Source: Silene conica
Taxonomy: Eukaryota > Streptophyta > Magnoliopsida > Caryophyllales > Caryophyllaceae
DNA length: 64,000 bases
Direction: 5' to 3'
Assembly: GCA_029255685.2 (NCBI GenBank)
Contig: CM055316.2
Coordinates: 67,967,237 to 68,031,236, forward strand
In this document: positions 23,511-34,229 of the stretch, piece by piece
How positions within the stretch are numbered: the first letter of the stretch is position 1
Layout of the letters: each line of letters opens with the position of its first letter
Notes under the pieces: generated by a model
The model's input: only the letters and a program-made list of their open reading frames with translations
Told to the model about the DNA's origin: nothing
Databases searched by the model: none
Made by a program: the position numbers and the translations under genes

Positions 23511-23699
23511 TTAGTTGATTTCATATTAGCTGTAACGATAATCGGGTTGCACATGAGCTTGCTCATGCTTTGCCAATAGGCTCTCTGATTCGCTTTACGG
23601 ATGACTTGATATCGCAAAACTTTGTTAGATTGATTTTCCATGATAATTATAATTATCATAATATTATGTAATTCCTTTTGGGGATTACTTTAAAAAAAA

Positions 23700-24201
23700 G
23701 GGTCAATGTTTAAAATTCTGCAATAATATATCCACACTTTAATCACTATATTGGGATTATAATTGAGATCGTCCGCCCACAATAAACACGGCTAAAGATC
23801 GTTGAACATAAGAAATATCATAACTCATAAGAGTAGTGAAATATATGGATTTAAGGTAAAACAAATTACCTTGCAAATATAATTTAAAAAGATAATAAAA
23901 ATTGTGTTAAAAAAACATATTAAAGGCGAATTGATAGGCTGAAAACAAGTGGTGTAGGACTGTAGGAGATGAGGATGAACAATAATCAAACCACTGACAC
24001 TTTTGCTACCTAGTGGCAAGTGCTCACTCACCCAACCACATGAAACATACTATATCACGCCACGTGGTTTAAAGTCTAATATTTTTCCAATAATAATTGG
24101 ACAATATTAGACAATAAAATAATAAAATGTTGGAAACGATCACAATCCGTCTCTTTAAAAAGACAGGTTAAATGTCACTATTTTAACGTCATTATCACAA
24201 T
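23700..24201. other. AT-rich sequence with part of a MITE
   Basis: No gene is visible. From about 24130 the sequence looks like the left half of a MITE that is interrupted by the hAT element at 24202 and resumes at about 24697-24835 (GTCCGTCTTTTTTAAG, AATTTGTGAT). Confidence 0.4.
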
Positions 24202-24688
24202 CAGGGACGAAGCTAGGTTAAGATAATAACTCGGGCCGCTTTTTATTTCACTTTTATACTCATTTATTAAAGACCTCGTATCATTATTTTAGCATTTTTC
24301 GATATTAACTAAGATTTCTAAATTAGGTTATATATGAAATATACAAATTAATTTTTTTATATATAGATTAATTTATTTAATAAATCCATAATCTATATAT
24401 AGAGTGTTCATATTTATAAGATGAAATAATTTGAAACATAAATAAATGTTAATAAACGGTTCTATTATAAATTACGGTGCGATTAAAAACGTAAAACAAA
24501 CTCTATTGTACTTTAATATTCTTCACTAGGTAAGAACCATCTAATCGCGGCCACCTTGAACTGGCTTTTAAGTGTTTGCCACTACACCCCATCTACAATT
24601 ATGCTACGTAATACCACTATTTAATACTTGACCTTGAAATTCTTACCCGGACAGTGGCCCCTATGGCCCTGCCTTAGCTCCGTCTCTG
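24202..24688. mobile_element. hAT-type MITE
   Basis: This 487-bp element starts CAGGGACGAAGCTAGG and ends CCTTAGCTCCGTCTCTG, imperfect inverted repeats of about 16 bp. It is flanked by a perfect 8-bp duplication, ATCACAAT (24194-24201 and 24689-24696), the hallmark of hAT transposition. It has no coding capacity. Confidence 0.88.
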
Positions 24689-25195
24689 ATCACAATCAAT
24701 ATAGCTTTTTAAGTTAACGGTTTGTTTTTTCACACGATGACATTTGTCCTTACAATGATGATATTTAGTCCGTCTTTTTTAAGAAATGGAATTGATCCGT
24801 CTTGAAAGAGAATTTGTGATAATAATATCCGTAATTTTTATTTAAAATGAATATTATTTATCTTAACTCTAAAACGGTCAAACACTATCACATGGAAAAT
24901 ATTTCTAGGCAACGTGTTATGAAACTTAGTCGGTATTTGACTCGTTTTAAATTTAAGACGTATAATATCCATTTTAAACGATAATTTGTGCAATACTATA
25001 TACTTTGAATACTGGTTCGTATCGAATGAATGAACTAATTTAATTACCACTAATTTCTGTTTAAAATGAATACTATTCGTTTTAAGTTTAATACGTAAGT
25101 ATAGGTCAAATAAAACACAAACATATTTTTGATATTATCACCATGTAATACTCCCTATTTTCAAGTTTAATCTTTCATATTCATTATTTTCTTCC

Positions 25196-25415
25196 TTTTT
25201 CTTCAAAAAGAATTATTCTAGTTTTTTTTCCTATTTTTTCTTTATTAATTAGGGTGGTTCAAATTTAATAGTACGTGAAATAGGGTTAACACAAGATTCA
25301 CTATACTCTTTTTCTTCAAAAAGAATTATTCTAGTTCTTTTTTCCTATTTTTTCTTTATTAATTAGGGTGGTTCAAATTTAATAGTACGTGAAATAGGGT
25401 TAACACAAGATTCAC
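25196..25415 (+). repeat. 113-bp tandem duplication
   Basis: Two nearly identical copies (25196-25301 and 25309-25415) share CTTCAAAAAGAATTATTCTA, GGTGGTTCAAATTTAATAG and GGTTAACACAAGATTCAC, offset by 113 bp. It is non-coding. Confidence 0.9.
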
Positions 25416-25639
25416 GTTATGTATAATATGATGGAGAATTGTATATTACAAGGACCCTAGTCTTTGAATATATTTTACTAGCGACAAAGTCACATAATAT
25501 TGGTCAACACAAAAGTTTAATGGTTTCACCACTTGTAGGAAAAGCATACAAAGACGTCCCAACAGGCAAAATTACGGACTTTTTCTCCATGGTAAATGTT
25601 AAAACAGAAGGTCTTATTTGTGATGGGGTAATTCGAGGG

Positions 25640-25965
25640 AGAGGGGATAAGATAGGGCATTCTTTATGTACTTTTTCACTCACCTTTTGTGGATATTTTG
25701 TAAAAGGAAACGGTATGCGTCACAAGCGACGGATACCGCCGTCATAAATGGGAATTGGTGATGTCAAATTGAATATCTCCATATGTATGTAGTATCAATA
25801 AGTTTTACTTGTGTCCGTCATAAGTTTGTGACGGGTCAAGTATTACCCATAAAAATAGATAAAACAAAAAATAAAATGTATTGAAAATCACAAATGATTT
25901 ATCTTTATCCTCCTATATGAGTTTTATTTAATCTGTCACGACGGTCACAAATAAGAATTTGTGAT
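25640..25965. mobile_element. Two partial MITEs of the GTGACGG group
   Basis: At about 25640-25765 the phrases GGAAACGGTATGCGTCACAAG and GATACCGCCGTC match the elements at 59458-59646 and 61690-61890. At about 25805-25965 the phrases GTCCGTCATAAGTTTGTGACG and CACAAATAAGAATTTGTGAT match 28185-28395. Boundaries are approximate. Confidence 0.55.
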
Positions 25966-26005
25966 GTAGTATTCTATATGGATAAAGTACCCACCTTTGG
26001 GATTT

Positions 26006-26006
<1 letters not shown>

Positions 26007-26046
<40 letters not shown>
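26007..26046 (+). repeat. Poly(A) run of about 40 bases
   Basis: A pure A tract. It may be the tail of a decayed retroposon, but no body is recognisable upstream. Confidence 0.8.
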
Positions 26047-26048
<2 letters not shown>

Positions 26049-26208
26049 TTACAAGTCAAGGTAGTTAGTTTAGAGTAGAATTTTATTTTGAACTTGTAAA
26101 GTGCTTTATTTGGGTGTAATTGTGTGATCCAAATGCATTTGCATCATCAGATGTTAATATTCTTTTAACCGTTCAAGTTATTTGTTTGCTATAATCTATA
26201 TATGTTCT

Positions 26209-26781
26209 TGTTGGAAGCGTTGCTTCGAAAGAAGCTCTTATTATCCCACATTGGTATAATTGGTAGAATGGTTGGAAGTGTTGGAATTCCATGTGATTTT
26301 TGCACAAATTCCAAGTCTGATAGTTCAGTCTTCCATACTGATTGTCGCGGTTTTTCCATACGGATTTCTCAGTCATCTAAACTGACTATTGGTTTTTTCA
26401 TGCTAATTGTGTAGTCTTCTAAAACCAATTTACAAGACGATATTTAATATGCCTCTAAAATTCCTTATGTACCTATAAATACTACCTATTTTGACATTCC
26501 AAAACACACCAAAAACATTCTTTCTCTCTAAATAATCATCACAATTCTTAGCTGATATCTGGTAACGTTCTATTAATAGTCCTCATTCTGAGCTTTGGTC
26601 GTACACCTTACACTCGGACGTCGTGTAACCCTGGGGGTTGGTTGCCAAGAGGCCGTGTGTAATTGAGCGGGGCAAATTCAACTTTAGGGCAATGATTCTT
26701 ATCACGCCACGACATCTTTTTTAAAGTTCTGTAAGTTTTATTCTATTAATTGTTCGTATAATAGTCATCATACCGCCTACG
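26209..26781 (+). mobile_element. Solo LTR, copia-like
   Basis: The sequence starts TGTTGGAAGCG, contains TCCCACATTGG and a TATAAATACT promoter motif, and ends CCGCCTACG, where the last base departs from the usual CA. The five bases GTTCT occur on both sides (26204-26208 and 26782-26786), which supports a 573-bp LTR insertion without internal sequence. Confidence 0.6.
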
Positions 26782-26804
26782 GTTCTTTGTATATGGTTTT
26801 CCTT

Positions 26805-27137
26805 TGTTATAACGGAAGCACAGAGAAAGCTAAAAACAAATAATAAAGAACAATAAGCACAGATTTACGTGGTTCACTAACGGTGTGTTAGCTATGTCCA
26901 CATGGCAGAAGGGAGATCATTTTATTAATGTGGGGAGTTTTTCAGATTACAGATTCAGAACGATATGATATGATAACTGTTAGGGTAGAGGTTAAGAGTT
27001 TACATAGTACTCTTAACCTAAAACAATACAGATTTGACCTAATAAGGCCCGGATAGAAATCCTAGTCCAATACAGAATTCGGATACCGCATAGTCGTTCG
27101 AAGCGGCGACTAACAGATTCAAGGCATAGACCCAACA
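26805..27137 (-). mobile_element. Solo LTR, copia-like, minus strand
   Basis: On the minus strand this 333-bp unit begins TGTTGGGTCTATGCC and ends CGTTATAACA. It includes the GAACCACGTAAATCTGTGC phrase common in plant copia LTRs. A perfect 5-bp duplication, TCCTT, flanks it (26800-26804 and 27138-27142). It lies only 23 bp from the preceding solo LTR. Confidence 0.85.
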
Positions 27138-27280
27138 TCCTTCATTTTAGTTTTATTGTCCCTTTTTTTCATTTTGTAATGATTTAAGAAAAGATGATGA
27201 AATATCTGTCGTATCCTTTCAATTAAAGGGAAATAAGAAAACATCGTTGGAATGAAGATGATGGATGATTGATGGTGGAC

Positions 27281-27895
27281 TAGTGACTAAATTATCTAGG
27301 GGCAACGTTGAAGATTCACAATTCTTCCGTACTAAATTCAGAAATGGACCATTCCTAAACATAGGATGGTTGCGTGGCTCTATCAACACAAAGCTATGCA
27401 TACCAAAAGTAAGTTGTATCATTTGAATCTGGCTGCTGATGATAAATGTTTCTTATGTAATGATAACAATGAGATCTGCAACACCTATTCTGCAATTGTC
27501 GCTACAGCCAAAGGATTTTGCAGTACATCTTGCTGGCCGCAGCGTGCTATACCGTGTGATTTTTCGAATCAATGGAGGCTGCAACTGAGGGGATCTAAGA
27601 TGAAAAGGTCTATCATCAATGCTATCATATATACTATCTGGCATCTACAGAACAAGAGCAGAGTTGAAGGATGCATCTTACGACCAGTATTAGTTAGCAC
27701 AAATTTGATTAAAGAGTTGCAACTGTATTATTCAGCTATCTCGAAAGGCAAACTGCGTAGTAGAGACTCTAGCTTTATAGCTAGAGTTCTTGCTCTGAAT
27801 TTTTGTTCCCTCCGTTAATATATACTTACTTTTTATCAAAAAAAAAATTATTTGTGGGATAAATGTCGGAGAAATTAGAATAGTGACTGAATTAT
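27281..27895 (+). mobile_element. 5'-truncated LINE remnant
   Basis: It covers the zf-RVT coding fragment, a short 3' UTR and an A tract at about 27838-27847. TAGTGACTAAATTAT (27281-27295) and TAGTGACTGAATTAT (27881-27895) may be the target-site duplication, although the second copy lies 33 bp beyond the A tract. Confidence 0.6.
27366..27818 (+). pseudogene. LINE ORF2 C-terminal fragment (zf-RVT)
   Basis: The 150-residue frame contains CFLCND and the degenerate downstream part of the zinc-binding region seen at the end of plant LINE ORF2. IINAIIYTIWHLQNKSRV matches the conserved IYxIWxxRN stretch, and a C-terminal tail follows. The histidine and cysteine expected after the CxxC pair are not preserved (ICNTYSA). 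It cannot encode an active product without the reverse transcriptase. Confidence 0.7.
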
Positions 27896-28184
27896 ATTGT
27901 TTCAATTTAAAATTTAAAATAGAATTTTGATACTTAAGAAAATGTGAGATCAACTCATTTTTATGAAAAGATTCCACTAATATAATATCCAATTTACAAA
28001 ACTTGCAACTCAAAAAAGTTACTATATTAACTAATTCTACAACATGATTAAAAAGTCAGGATACTAAACTGTTAATTTTGTGTAAAATTGTTTTAAATAA
28101 ATATTGTACAAGACGGATCTTGTAATCAACAGCATGTTAGAATTAGATAAACAAAATTGGTTATTTAAAATCAGCAAATCTCCC

Positions 28185-28395
28185 TTGTGACGGGTGTATC
28201 CGTCACAAACTTGCGACGGGTCAAATGACTCAAATTTATTCATGGCGACAGGCCAAATCTATCTATGTTGGTAGATAAGACAAAACAGATTGTTATTCCC
28301 GATGTACTTTATTTTTGTCTTATTCACCCACGTAGATATTATTTGAACCGTCGCAAATTTGCGACGGATATGTTCGCCACAAATAATAATTTGTG
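28185..28395. mobile_element. MITE of the GTGACGG group
   Basis: The left end contains CTTGTGACGGGTGTATCCGTCACAAACTTGC and the right end TTTGCGACGGATATGTTCGCC then CACAAATAATAATTTGTGAT. The two ends are complementary over much of their length. Internal GATAAGACAAAA is shared with 43974-44155. Confidence 0.65.
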
Positions 28396-28429
28396 ATTTA
28401 AAATTTGTTTAAAAACTTTGTACACAAAA

Positions 28430-29110
28430 GTATGTTCGCGGGTAGTCCTGATCGTGTGTTGAGTTGGGGCGGGTTTGAGTCGGGCTCGTGCTTAATAAAT
28501 GGACCAAATATACGGACGAGGCCGGACGGGGCCAGAAAAGTGGACCATATTTTTTGGCCAAGCCCATAATTGTTCGGGCTATAAAGGGCCTATGACTAGA
28601 ATGGGCCAAAAAATACAATACGAAACAATCAACAAAATGGATATGTGAACAAACGATTAACAACGAAATAAAATTTTCAAGTCTTAGGTGTTTGACTTCA
28701 CTCTTTTGGACCGGCGAACAATCTCATAGTACCATACATAACTCATGAGTTGACGAAAAATTACTAGTACATTAACTAACTAAAGGTGTACGATAAAAAT
28801 ATAAAAATATCCGCAAAGTTGATAATTCAATGCATTAGTGATATTAGATTAATAGTGTGATCTGATATACGATTCGAACTTTTGATTTTTTTTAAAAAAA
28901 GTAATTTCGGGTCGGGCTGGGCCAAAAATTGAGCCTTTAAGCTGACCCTAACCCAACCCTATATTTATATCGGGTTTTTTTTGGCCAAACTACGGGCTTT
29001 TGTGCTAAACTATCAGGCATGAACGGCTGAACCGGAGAAAAAATCGGGTTAAATCTGGTCGGGCGATCGGGCTTGTGCAAAATCAGCTCTTTTTGGCGGG
29101 TTATGCTTTG
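28430..29110. repeat. Diverged MITE-like repeats rich in GGGC and CGGG
   Basis: Two blocks (about 28430-28620 and 28905-29100) contain phrases such as GAGTCGGGCTCGTGC, GGGCCAAAAAATAC and TCGGGTCGGGCTGGGCC. These are typical of plant hAT-type MITEs with GC-rich ends. Ends and duplications could not be defined. Confidence 0.35.
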
Positions 29111-29670
29111 ACTAGAATCCAACAAATATGATGCGACTTCATGCAACAATTTTTAGAAGTGCTGCACGTCACAGCAAACGTCAAACCTGCAAAAGCTAAA
29201 AGTCACACGTGGCAGAAATTCAGGAGTGTAGATCGTTGATCAAACTCCCGGTTTAACATATTTTCCACATTGTAGTTGTGTAATTTATTTCCGTCACTAC
29301 TTCTCCGAGCCGCCGAGTAGTCGAGTACATATACTGATATACATATGCCGGTGTAAGCTCTCTTAATCCGTTTTGTTTTTCTATGTATCCGTTTTTACTA
29401 GCCTAAAACTCCTACAAAGTTGCATCGTATATTAATAAACATTTTTTATATATCATTTAAAGTTATTTTAAAATAATTTGTGCAGATACATGAAAAATCA
29501 AAATGTAAGTAAAATATTCATAAACATTTGTGAAGAGTTGAACTTCAAATTATTGATCATAACTTAGAAATATGAATAAATATATATGTCAATAGCTTAA
29601 CCATTATTACTAAAAACCGATCATCACCTATTGATATTTTGCCCAATACGTAAATTCGTTCATAATCACT
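29111..29670. other. AT-rich sequence, no recognised gene
   Basis: It lies between the diverged repeats and the hairpin. A few short repeats, nothing coding. Confidence 0.45.
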
Positions 29671-29752
29671 CAAAATGCCTCGTTTACCATCTATTTGAAA
29701 AAGTTCAACTTTTACGAATTGATGGAAGATAGATGGTAAACGAGGCATTTTG
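29671..29752. other. Perfect 24-bp-stem hairpin with 34-nt loop
   Basis: Positions 29671-29694 and 29729-29752 are exact reverse complements, separated by 34 bases. A transcript from either strand would form a strong stem-loop of a size compatible with a miRNA or siRNA precursor. There is no evidence of transcription. The origin could equally be a very small MITE or a remnant inverted duplication. Confidence 0.8.
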
Positions 29753-31242
29753 AAGATAACATTTGCGAGCTAAAATTCAAACCAATCTCTTTTTTTATGC
29801 GTCCATCACTAAGAAAATTGTATGTGTTAATAATGTTTCTTGTCATTGTCTCAACATTAAGGTAAGCTAAGTATAATAAGGTTTTATTTATTTATTTATT
29901 TATAAGTTTCATTCGCTATGAATTGCTCATCTAACTTCACATATATGTTGTTTTGTTTTCATCTAGCTAGGACTATCAAAATTTGTGGGTTGTGATATTC
30001 AAAGGTAAATTACTTACCTCTTTATGATTCAATGTCTTATTTCTTTTATTATATAAAAGAAAACTTAAACTAATAATGATAAGGTTAACATTATATAAAT
30101 CATATTCCACCATTTTGTTTGTTATTACTTATTCCGTGATTTTTTTGTAGGAATGATTCATTGGAGAAAGAGGATTATATGAAAGAAAATATTAGAATTG
30201 CTTAAATAAATAGTTCCTCCATTCCACTTAATACTATATTATAAACTAATTACAAGATGGATAACATGAATGTGACGGACTAATTGTTTTTAGTTTCTTA
30301 AAAAAAGTATTTTATAAACTTTCAAAAGTATGCTTTATTTTGGTATGTGTTGTTGTTTTATTCATCATTTTATTCAATGTATATGTCTTATAACACATAA
30401 TGAAATTGGAGTTGTGAATATCTCAATCTTATTAACAAGTTAGACAAAATTAATCTTATTGACATTGATAATGGCTGAATATACATTATTATATAGTAGT
30501 ATTTATGCGTACATAAAATATTATTCAATGTATATGTCTTATAAAGTATAATCAAATTGCAATGAAATTGTAGTAAACTACTATTTAACTCAATTTATCA
30601 TTTTTGCAAAAATTTAAAATTTAGATTTTTGACAAATTTATATAAATGATATATTAAGACTAACATTTATTAAACTTCACAACTATATGCTACTTACAAA
30701 ATAAACGATTTATGAGAATTAAAATATTAGGAAGATAAAAAGCTCTAAAATTCTATAGATTTTAATCTTCTTATTATATTGGGGATTTATCGTTCCCAAA
30801 AGAAGAAAGAAAGAGAACGAGATATAATCCAACATTATGCATTAATTTGGTCATTCGTCTTCGCTTACTAACTTCATTTGTGTATATAACAAATGGGCGT
30901 ACACGTTTTTCCATAGAAGATTTAGCACACAATTTATTTATAAAAATGACAATCTAATTAAAAGGCAGCCTTAAGCATTTAATTTTTTGGCACATGAGAA
31001 TTACACTAAATTTTCAAATAAAATAAAATTTAAATACTTATTAATAATTAATTTTATTCATGTTGATGGACTCACACTGCTGGAGTTTTTGAAGGCGAAC
31101 GATTTATAAGTATAGAATCAATAATCAATAATGTAAATTTAATTTCGATTTATTTATTATTTATGTTTAATTGTTGATAAGTTCCCGTTCTTTACAAGTT
31201 AAAACAATTTTAATCTCGCACGTGTTTCAATAAAAATAGGTT
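29753..31242. other. AT-rich intergenic sequence
   Basis: About 1.5 kb with no open frame of note and no element I can name. A short TTTA microsatellite lies near 29884-29905. Confidence 0.45.
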
Positions 31243-31660
31243 CACTACTACAGAAAGCCTTAAGGACATGGGACTTTTATGGTCAAGGACATCGGATTAG
31301 CAACCGATGTAGAGTTCACTGATGTCCATTATGGGTATCAAGGACATCGGTTGCACAACCGATGTCCATTTGCTAATGCACATCGGATGTTTAAAACGTC
31401 TGATGTCCATCATCCTTATGCACATCAGACTTTAGCTCACATCTGATGTCCTTTATATGTATGCACATCGGAGGTTTTATATGTCTGATGTCCTTCATAT
31501 GTATGCACATCATTCTTTAGCTGTAATCTGATGTCCATTTATGTTTTGTACATCGGTTGTTGACCGAAGCCCATGTGCATTACAAGTTAATATGCATCGA
31601 TTTATTGCATAAACCGCTGTCCTTGATATTGCCTTTTTTTTTAAAAAAAAAGCTGGTATT
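31243..31660 (+). mobile_element. CACTA (En/Spm) transposon 5' terminus with subterminal repeats
   Basis: The end starts CACTACTACAGAAAGCC. It is followed by about nine short subterminal motifs of the form GGACATCGGTTG, CAACCGATGTCC, GCACATCGGA and TCTGATGTCC in alternating orientation, about 35-40 bp apart. In CACTA elements such arrays bind the TnpA-type transposase. I found no matching right end in the window, so the element is truncated or its right part is displaced. Confidence 0.7.
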
Positions 31661-31729
31661 GATGGTAATTTGTACCACCAGTACGTATACATTATTCAGA
31701 TGCCAGACTGCCATACCATCAACCAAACA

Positions 31730-31900
31730 AACAGAAATTCAAAGCGAAGCACGACAAAGTCGTTCGTCTTTCATTAAACATGGACAAAGCATCAACAAAA
31801 CAAACACAAATTCATAGCAAATCACGACAAAGTCGTTCGTCTTTCATTAAACAAATTCAAAGTAAATCACGACAAAGGTCGGTCGTCTTTCATACATTAT
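31730..31900 (+). repeat. Three tandem copies of an about 45-bp unit
   Basis: The units contain AAATTCAAAGC or a variant, then CACGACAAAGTCGTTCGTC and TTTCATTAAAC. Copies begin near 31737, 31809 and 31854. The sequence lies inside the putative CACTA element. Confidence 0.75.
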
Positions 31901-32746
31901 CCAAATTCATCAACTAACCAAACATAGGATTATGCGTCATTTTAGACAACATCCAAAATACTCTAGAGATCACAACAAATTCAACAACTAACTAAATATC
32001 GGCTTAGTACTACGTTACTAAAAAGACTATGCATTTAGAAAATAGTCCGCCCACAAGTCCCTGACCTCGTCGATTTCTTCTTGGGAATATGGCATCGGTG
32101 TTTGAAAACCTGTAAAAATATGGCAGCCGGTGTTTGAAAATAGTCATACACAAAATTCTAGCTTTAATAATAATACGGATGAATGAAAAAACCTGTAAAT
32201 CATGCACCAAGTTGTTACAGTTCACGATATTTGGAATGCACAATGCTATATTTGGCTCTAGCTGAAAAGGAGGAATGAAAAAAGTTCCGATACTGAAAAC
32301 TTATGTCACTCAAACTTGAAATAAAATAAAATGCAGGAAGGATATTAAGGAAAATAACTTGTAATTTATTTACGTATTGAACGATAAGGTAAATCCGTGC
32401 TCAAGTTCATCTTCCGTGTAATAACTTTGATTAATCATTTGACGACCCGGTACAGTGTATGTAGTTTAAGCAATTTTTAGTAACGTACACATCATCTGAA
32501 TAAAGTTTATCTTTTTACAATTTACAATGCATATTTGTTTAGGGCATGCATGTTTCTCGGGTGTTGATCAATTGGTTGAGTTACTCATAAATTGGTTGAA
32601 TGATTTTCATTTTTCACATGGGTGTCATGAATTACTTGACTCACTAAATATATTTTTTTAAAAGCCATATGCTATTAGTATATTAATAAAAATAATAACT
32701 AAAATATAACATATAGTTTTTAGAATAAATCAAAGTTTTTAAAAAA
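31901..32746. other. AT-rich sequence, possible CACTA interior
   Basis: No coding region is recognisable up to the LINE target site. Confidence 0.4.
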
Positions 32747-32762
32747 TAAAGTATTAACTAAC

Positions 32763-33300
32763 TGTGGACAACATTTGCAACCGTGGCTTTCAATTCGTGA
32801 ACCGATGCTCACTTTGTAAACAGGCTGCAGAATCCCATAGACACATCTTCTTTCGGTGTCCTTTCTCGAAAGAAATCTGGAGAAGCATTGTTACTTGGGC
32901 AGGCATGCCCAACCTGGAGCCGGCCAATGATCTGAAAAATTGGCTTTACACTATTGCGGGATACAAGACGAGAAAGCGATGGAGAATTAAGATTGTGATT
33001 TGCTGCATTGCGAGCTTAGTGTATGAGATCTGGGGGGCGAGAAACAGGTACATTTTTGGAGGCGGCTTTTCTCCAGCGAATCAGGTTATTAAGGATATCA
33101 AATTCGACATTAAAACTCGACTCAGCTCAAGTTCTGACATGTATATTCGTAGATGGCTTGATGTAATGCTCTGATATCTTAGAGCTTTTTGTTTTTGGTC
33201 TTTTTCGTCTTTTATGGCTTTTGCTTTGTAAGAAACAATCTCCTTTCTATTCCCTATATGGATGAATACAATCGAGACTAACCTTCTTGCAAAAAAAAAA
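32763..33300 (+). mobile_element. 5'-truncated LINE with clear target-site duplication
   Basis: The insertion is bounded by GTATTAACTAACT at 32750-32762 and 33301-33313, and the match may extend three further A bases to the left. It ends in an A tail (33291-33300). Only the last 540 bp of the LINE were copied, the usual outcome of interrupted target-primed reverse transcription. Confidence 0.92.
32764..33174 (+). pseudogene. LINE ORF2 C-terminus (zf-RVT region)
   Basis: The 136-residue frame has the zinc-binding signature RCSLCKQAAESHRHIFFRC, followed by WRSIVTW and the VYEIWGARNRYIF stretch that closes plant LINE ORF2, ending at a TGA at 33172-33174. It is undamaged but lacks endonuclease and reverse transcriptase. 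Because the insertion point falls at its start, the frame has no promoter of its own. Confidence 0.85.
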
Positions 33301-33412
33301 GTATTAACTAACTAAATTTTATGTATTTCAAGACTAGATCTTTTTTTATGGATCAGCTAATTGTTAGGACAAATGTTAAGAATACGATAAAATAATAAAA
33401 CAAAAACAGATA

Positions 33413-33443
33413 AACCCGTGAATTGCACGGGTCACAAACCTGG
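33413..33443 (+). mobile_element. Helitron 3' terminus with CTGG end
   Basis: AACCCGTGAATTGCACGGGT forms a hairpin followed by CACAAACCTGG and T. CTGG fits the CTRR rule for Helitron 3' ends. The 5' end was not identified. Confidence 0.5.
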
Positions 33444-33729
33444 TTTTACCTTAGTTTAAAAACCTAAACCGCTTTTCATAAACCTAGACAAATTCGATTC
33501 ATTTCTTAGTTCTTACCCACCCAAATACCCAACAATCTAAACCCCTTAAAAACCATAATCCTCTAATTATTTTGTGGTTTGAAAAACTTGTATAATAGTT
33601 ATTGAATGTTAGACCATATGGCGGAAAGTTACTTTTATAAGATGTACACGAGTACGAGACTAGTATGTTTTTGGATTCAAGATTTATATTTTTAATAATT
33701 GTTTTGTGAGGAGATATGTAATTTAGCGG

Positions 33730-33876
33730 GTTAACGAGTCCCTGCGAGGCGGGAACGGTTTTGAAAAGTCCAACCCGCCGCGGGTCGTGGGGCGGATGTG
33801 GGTACGCATAATAGTTCGTGGGTGCGGGTGCGAGTTACGCCTCCTCCGCACCCACCCCGCCCCATTGACATCCCTA
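33730..33876. mobile_element. hAT MITE, right end only
   Basis: The segment is GC-rich and ends CCCCGCCCCATTGACATCCCTA, the same end as the complete element at 46585-47086. The left inverted repeat is missing or diverged. Confidence 0.55.
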
Positions 33877-34229
33877 GATAGGTGCTTTAGTTTATGCCTT
33901 TTAATCTCGGGTTTTTCGTTTTTAGTCTCATTGTGTTAATAATCAGATAATTTGGGTTTTCTATGTGAAATTAATTTCTAATTTTTAAAATGTGGATCAA
34001 GGAGAAATGAAATGTGAAAGGTTTGCTTTCATATACCTAAATATATAGTACAATTTTATTATTTTTGAGCATTATTTTTCATTATTAGCAAGTTATAATG
34101 AAAAATAACTTTGTTTTATTTTTCATAATCTTTTAAGATGTTTTAATCTTAATGATTTAAAGTTGTAAAATACTTTTTATGGGAAAAATCTCTTGGTTAT
34201 ACGAAATTGATAATATTATGAAGTGCGAT

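Larger units (their letters stand above)
21365..23698 (+). mobile_element. 5'-truncated LINE (RNase H-bearing plant type)
   Basis: Homology begins inside reverse transcriptase (a QGDPLS-like segment near 21381) and runs through the zinc-binding region and RNase H to a short A tract near 23691-23698. The left end is abrupt, as in 5'-truncated LINE insertions. No target-site duplication was recognised. Confidence 0.8.
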
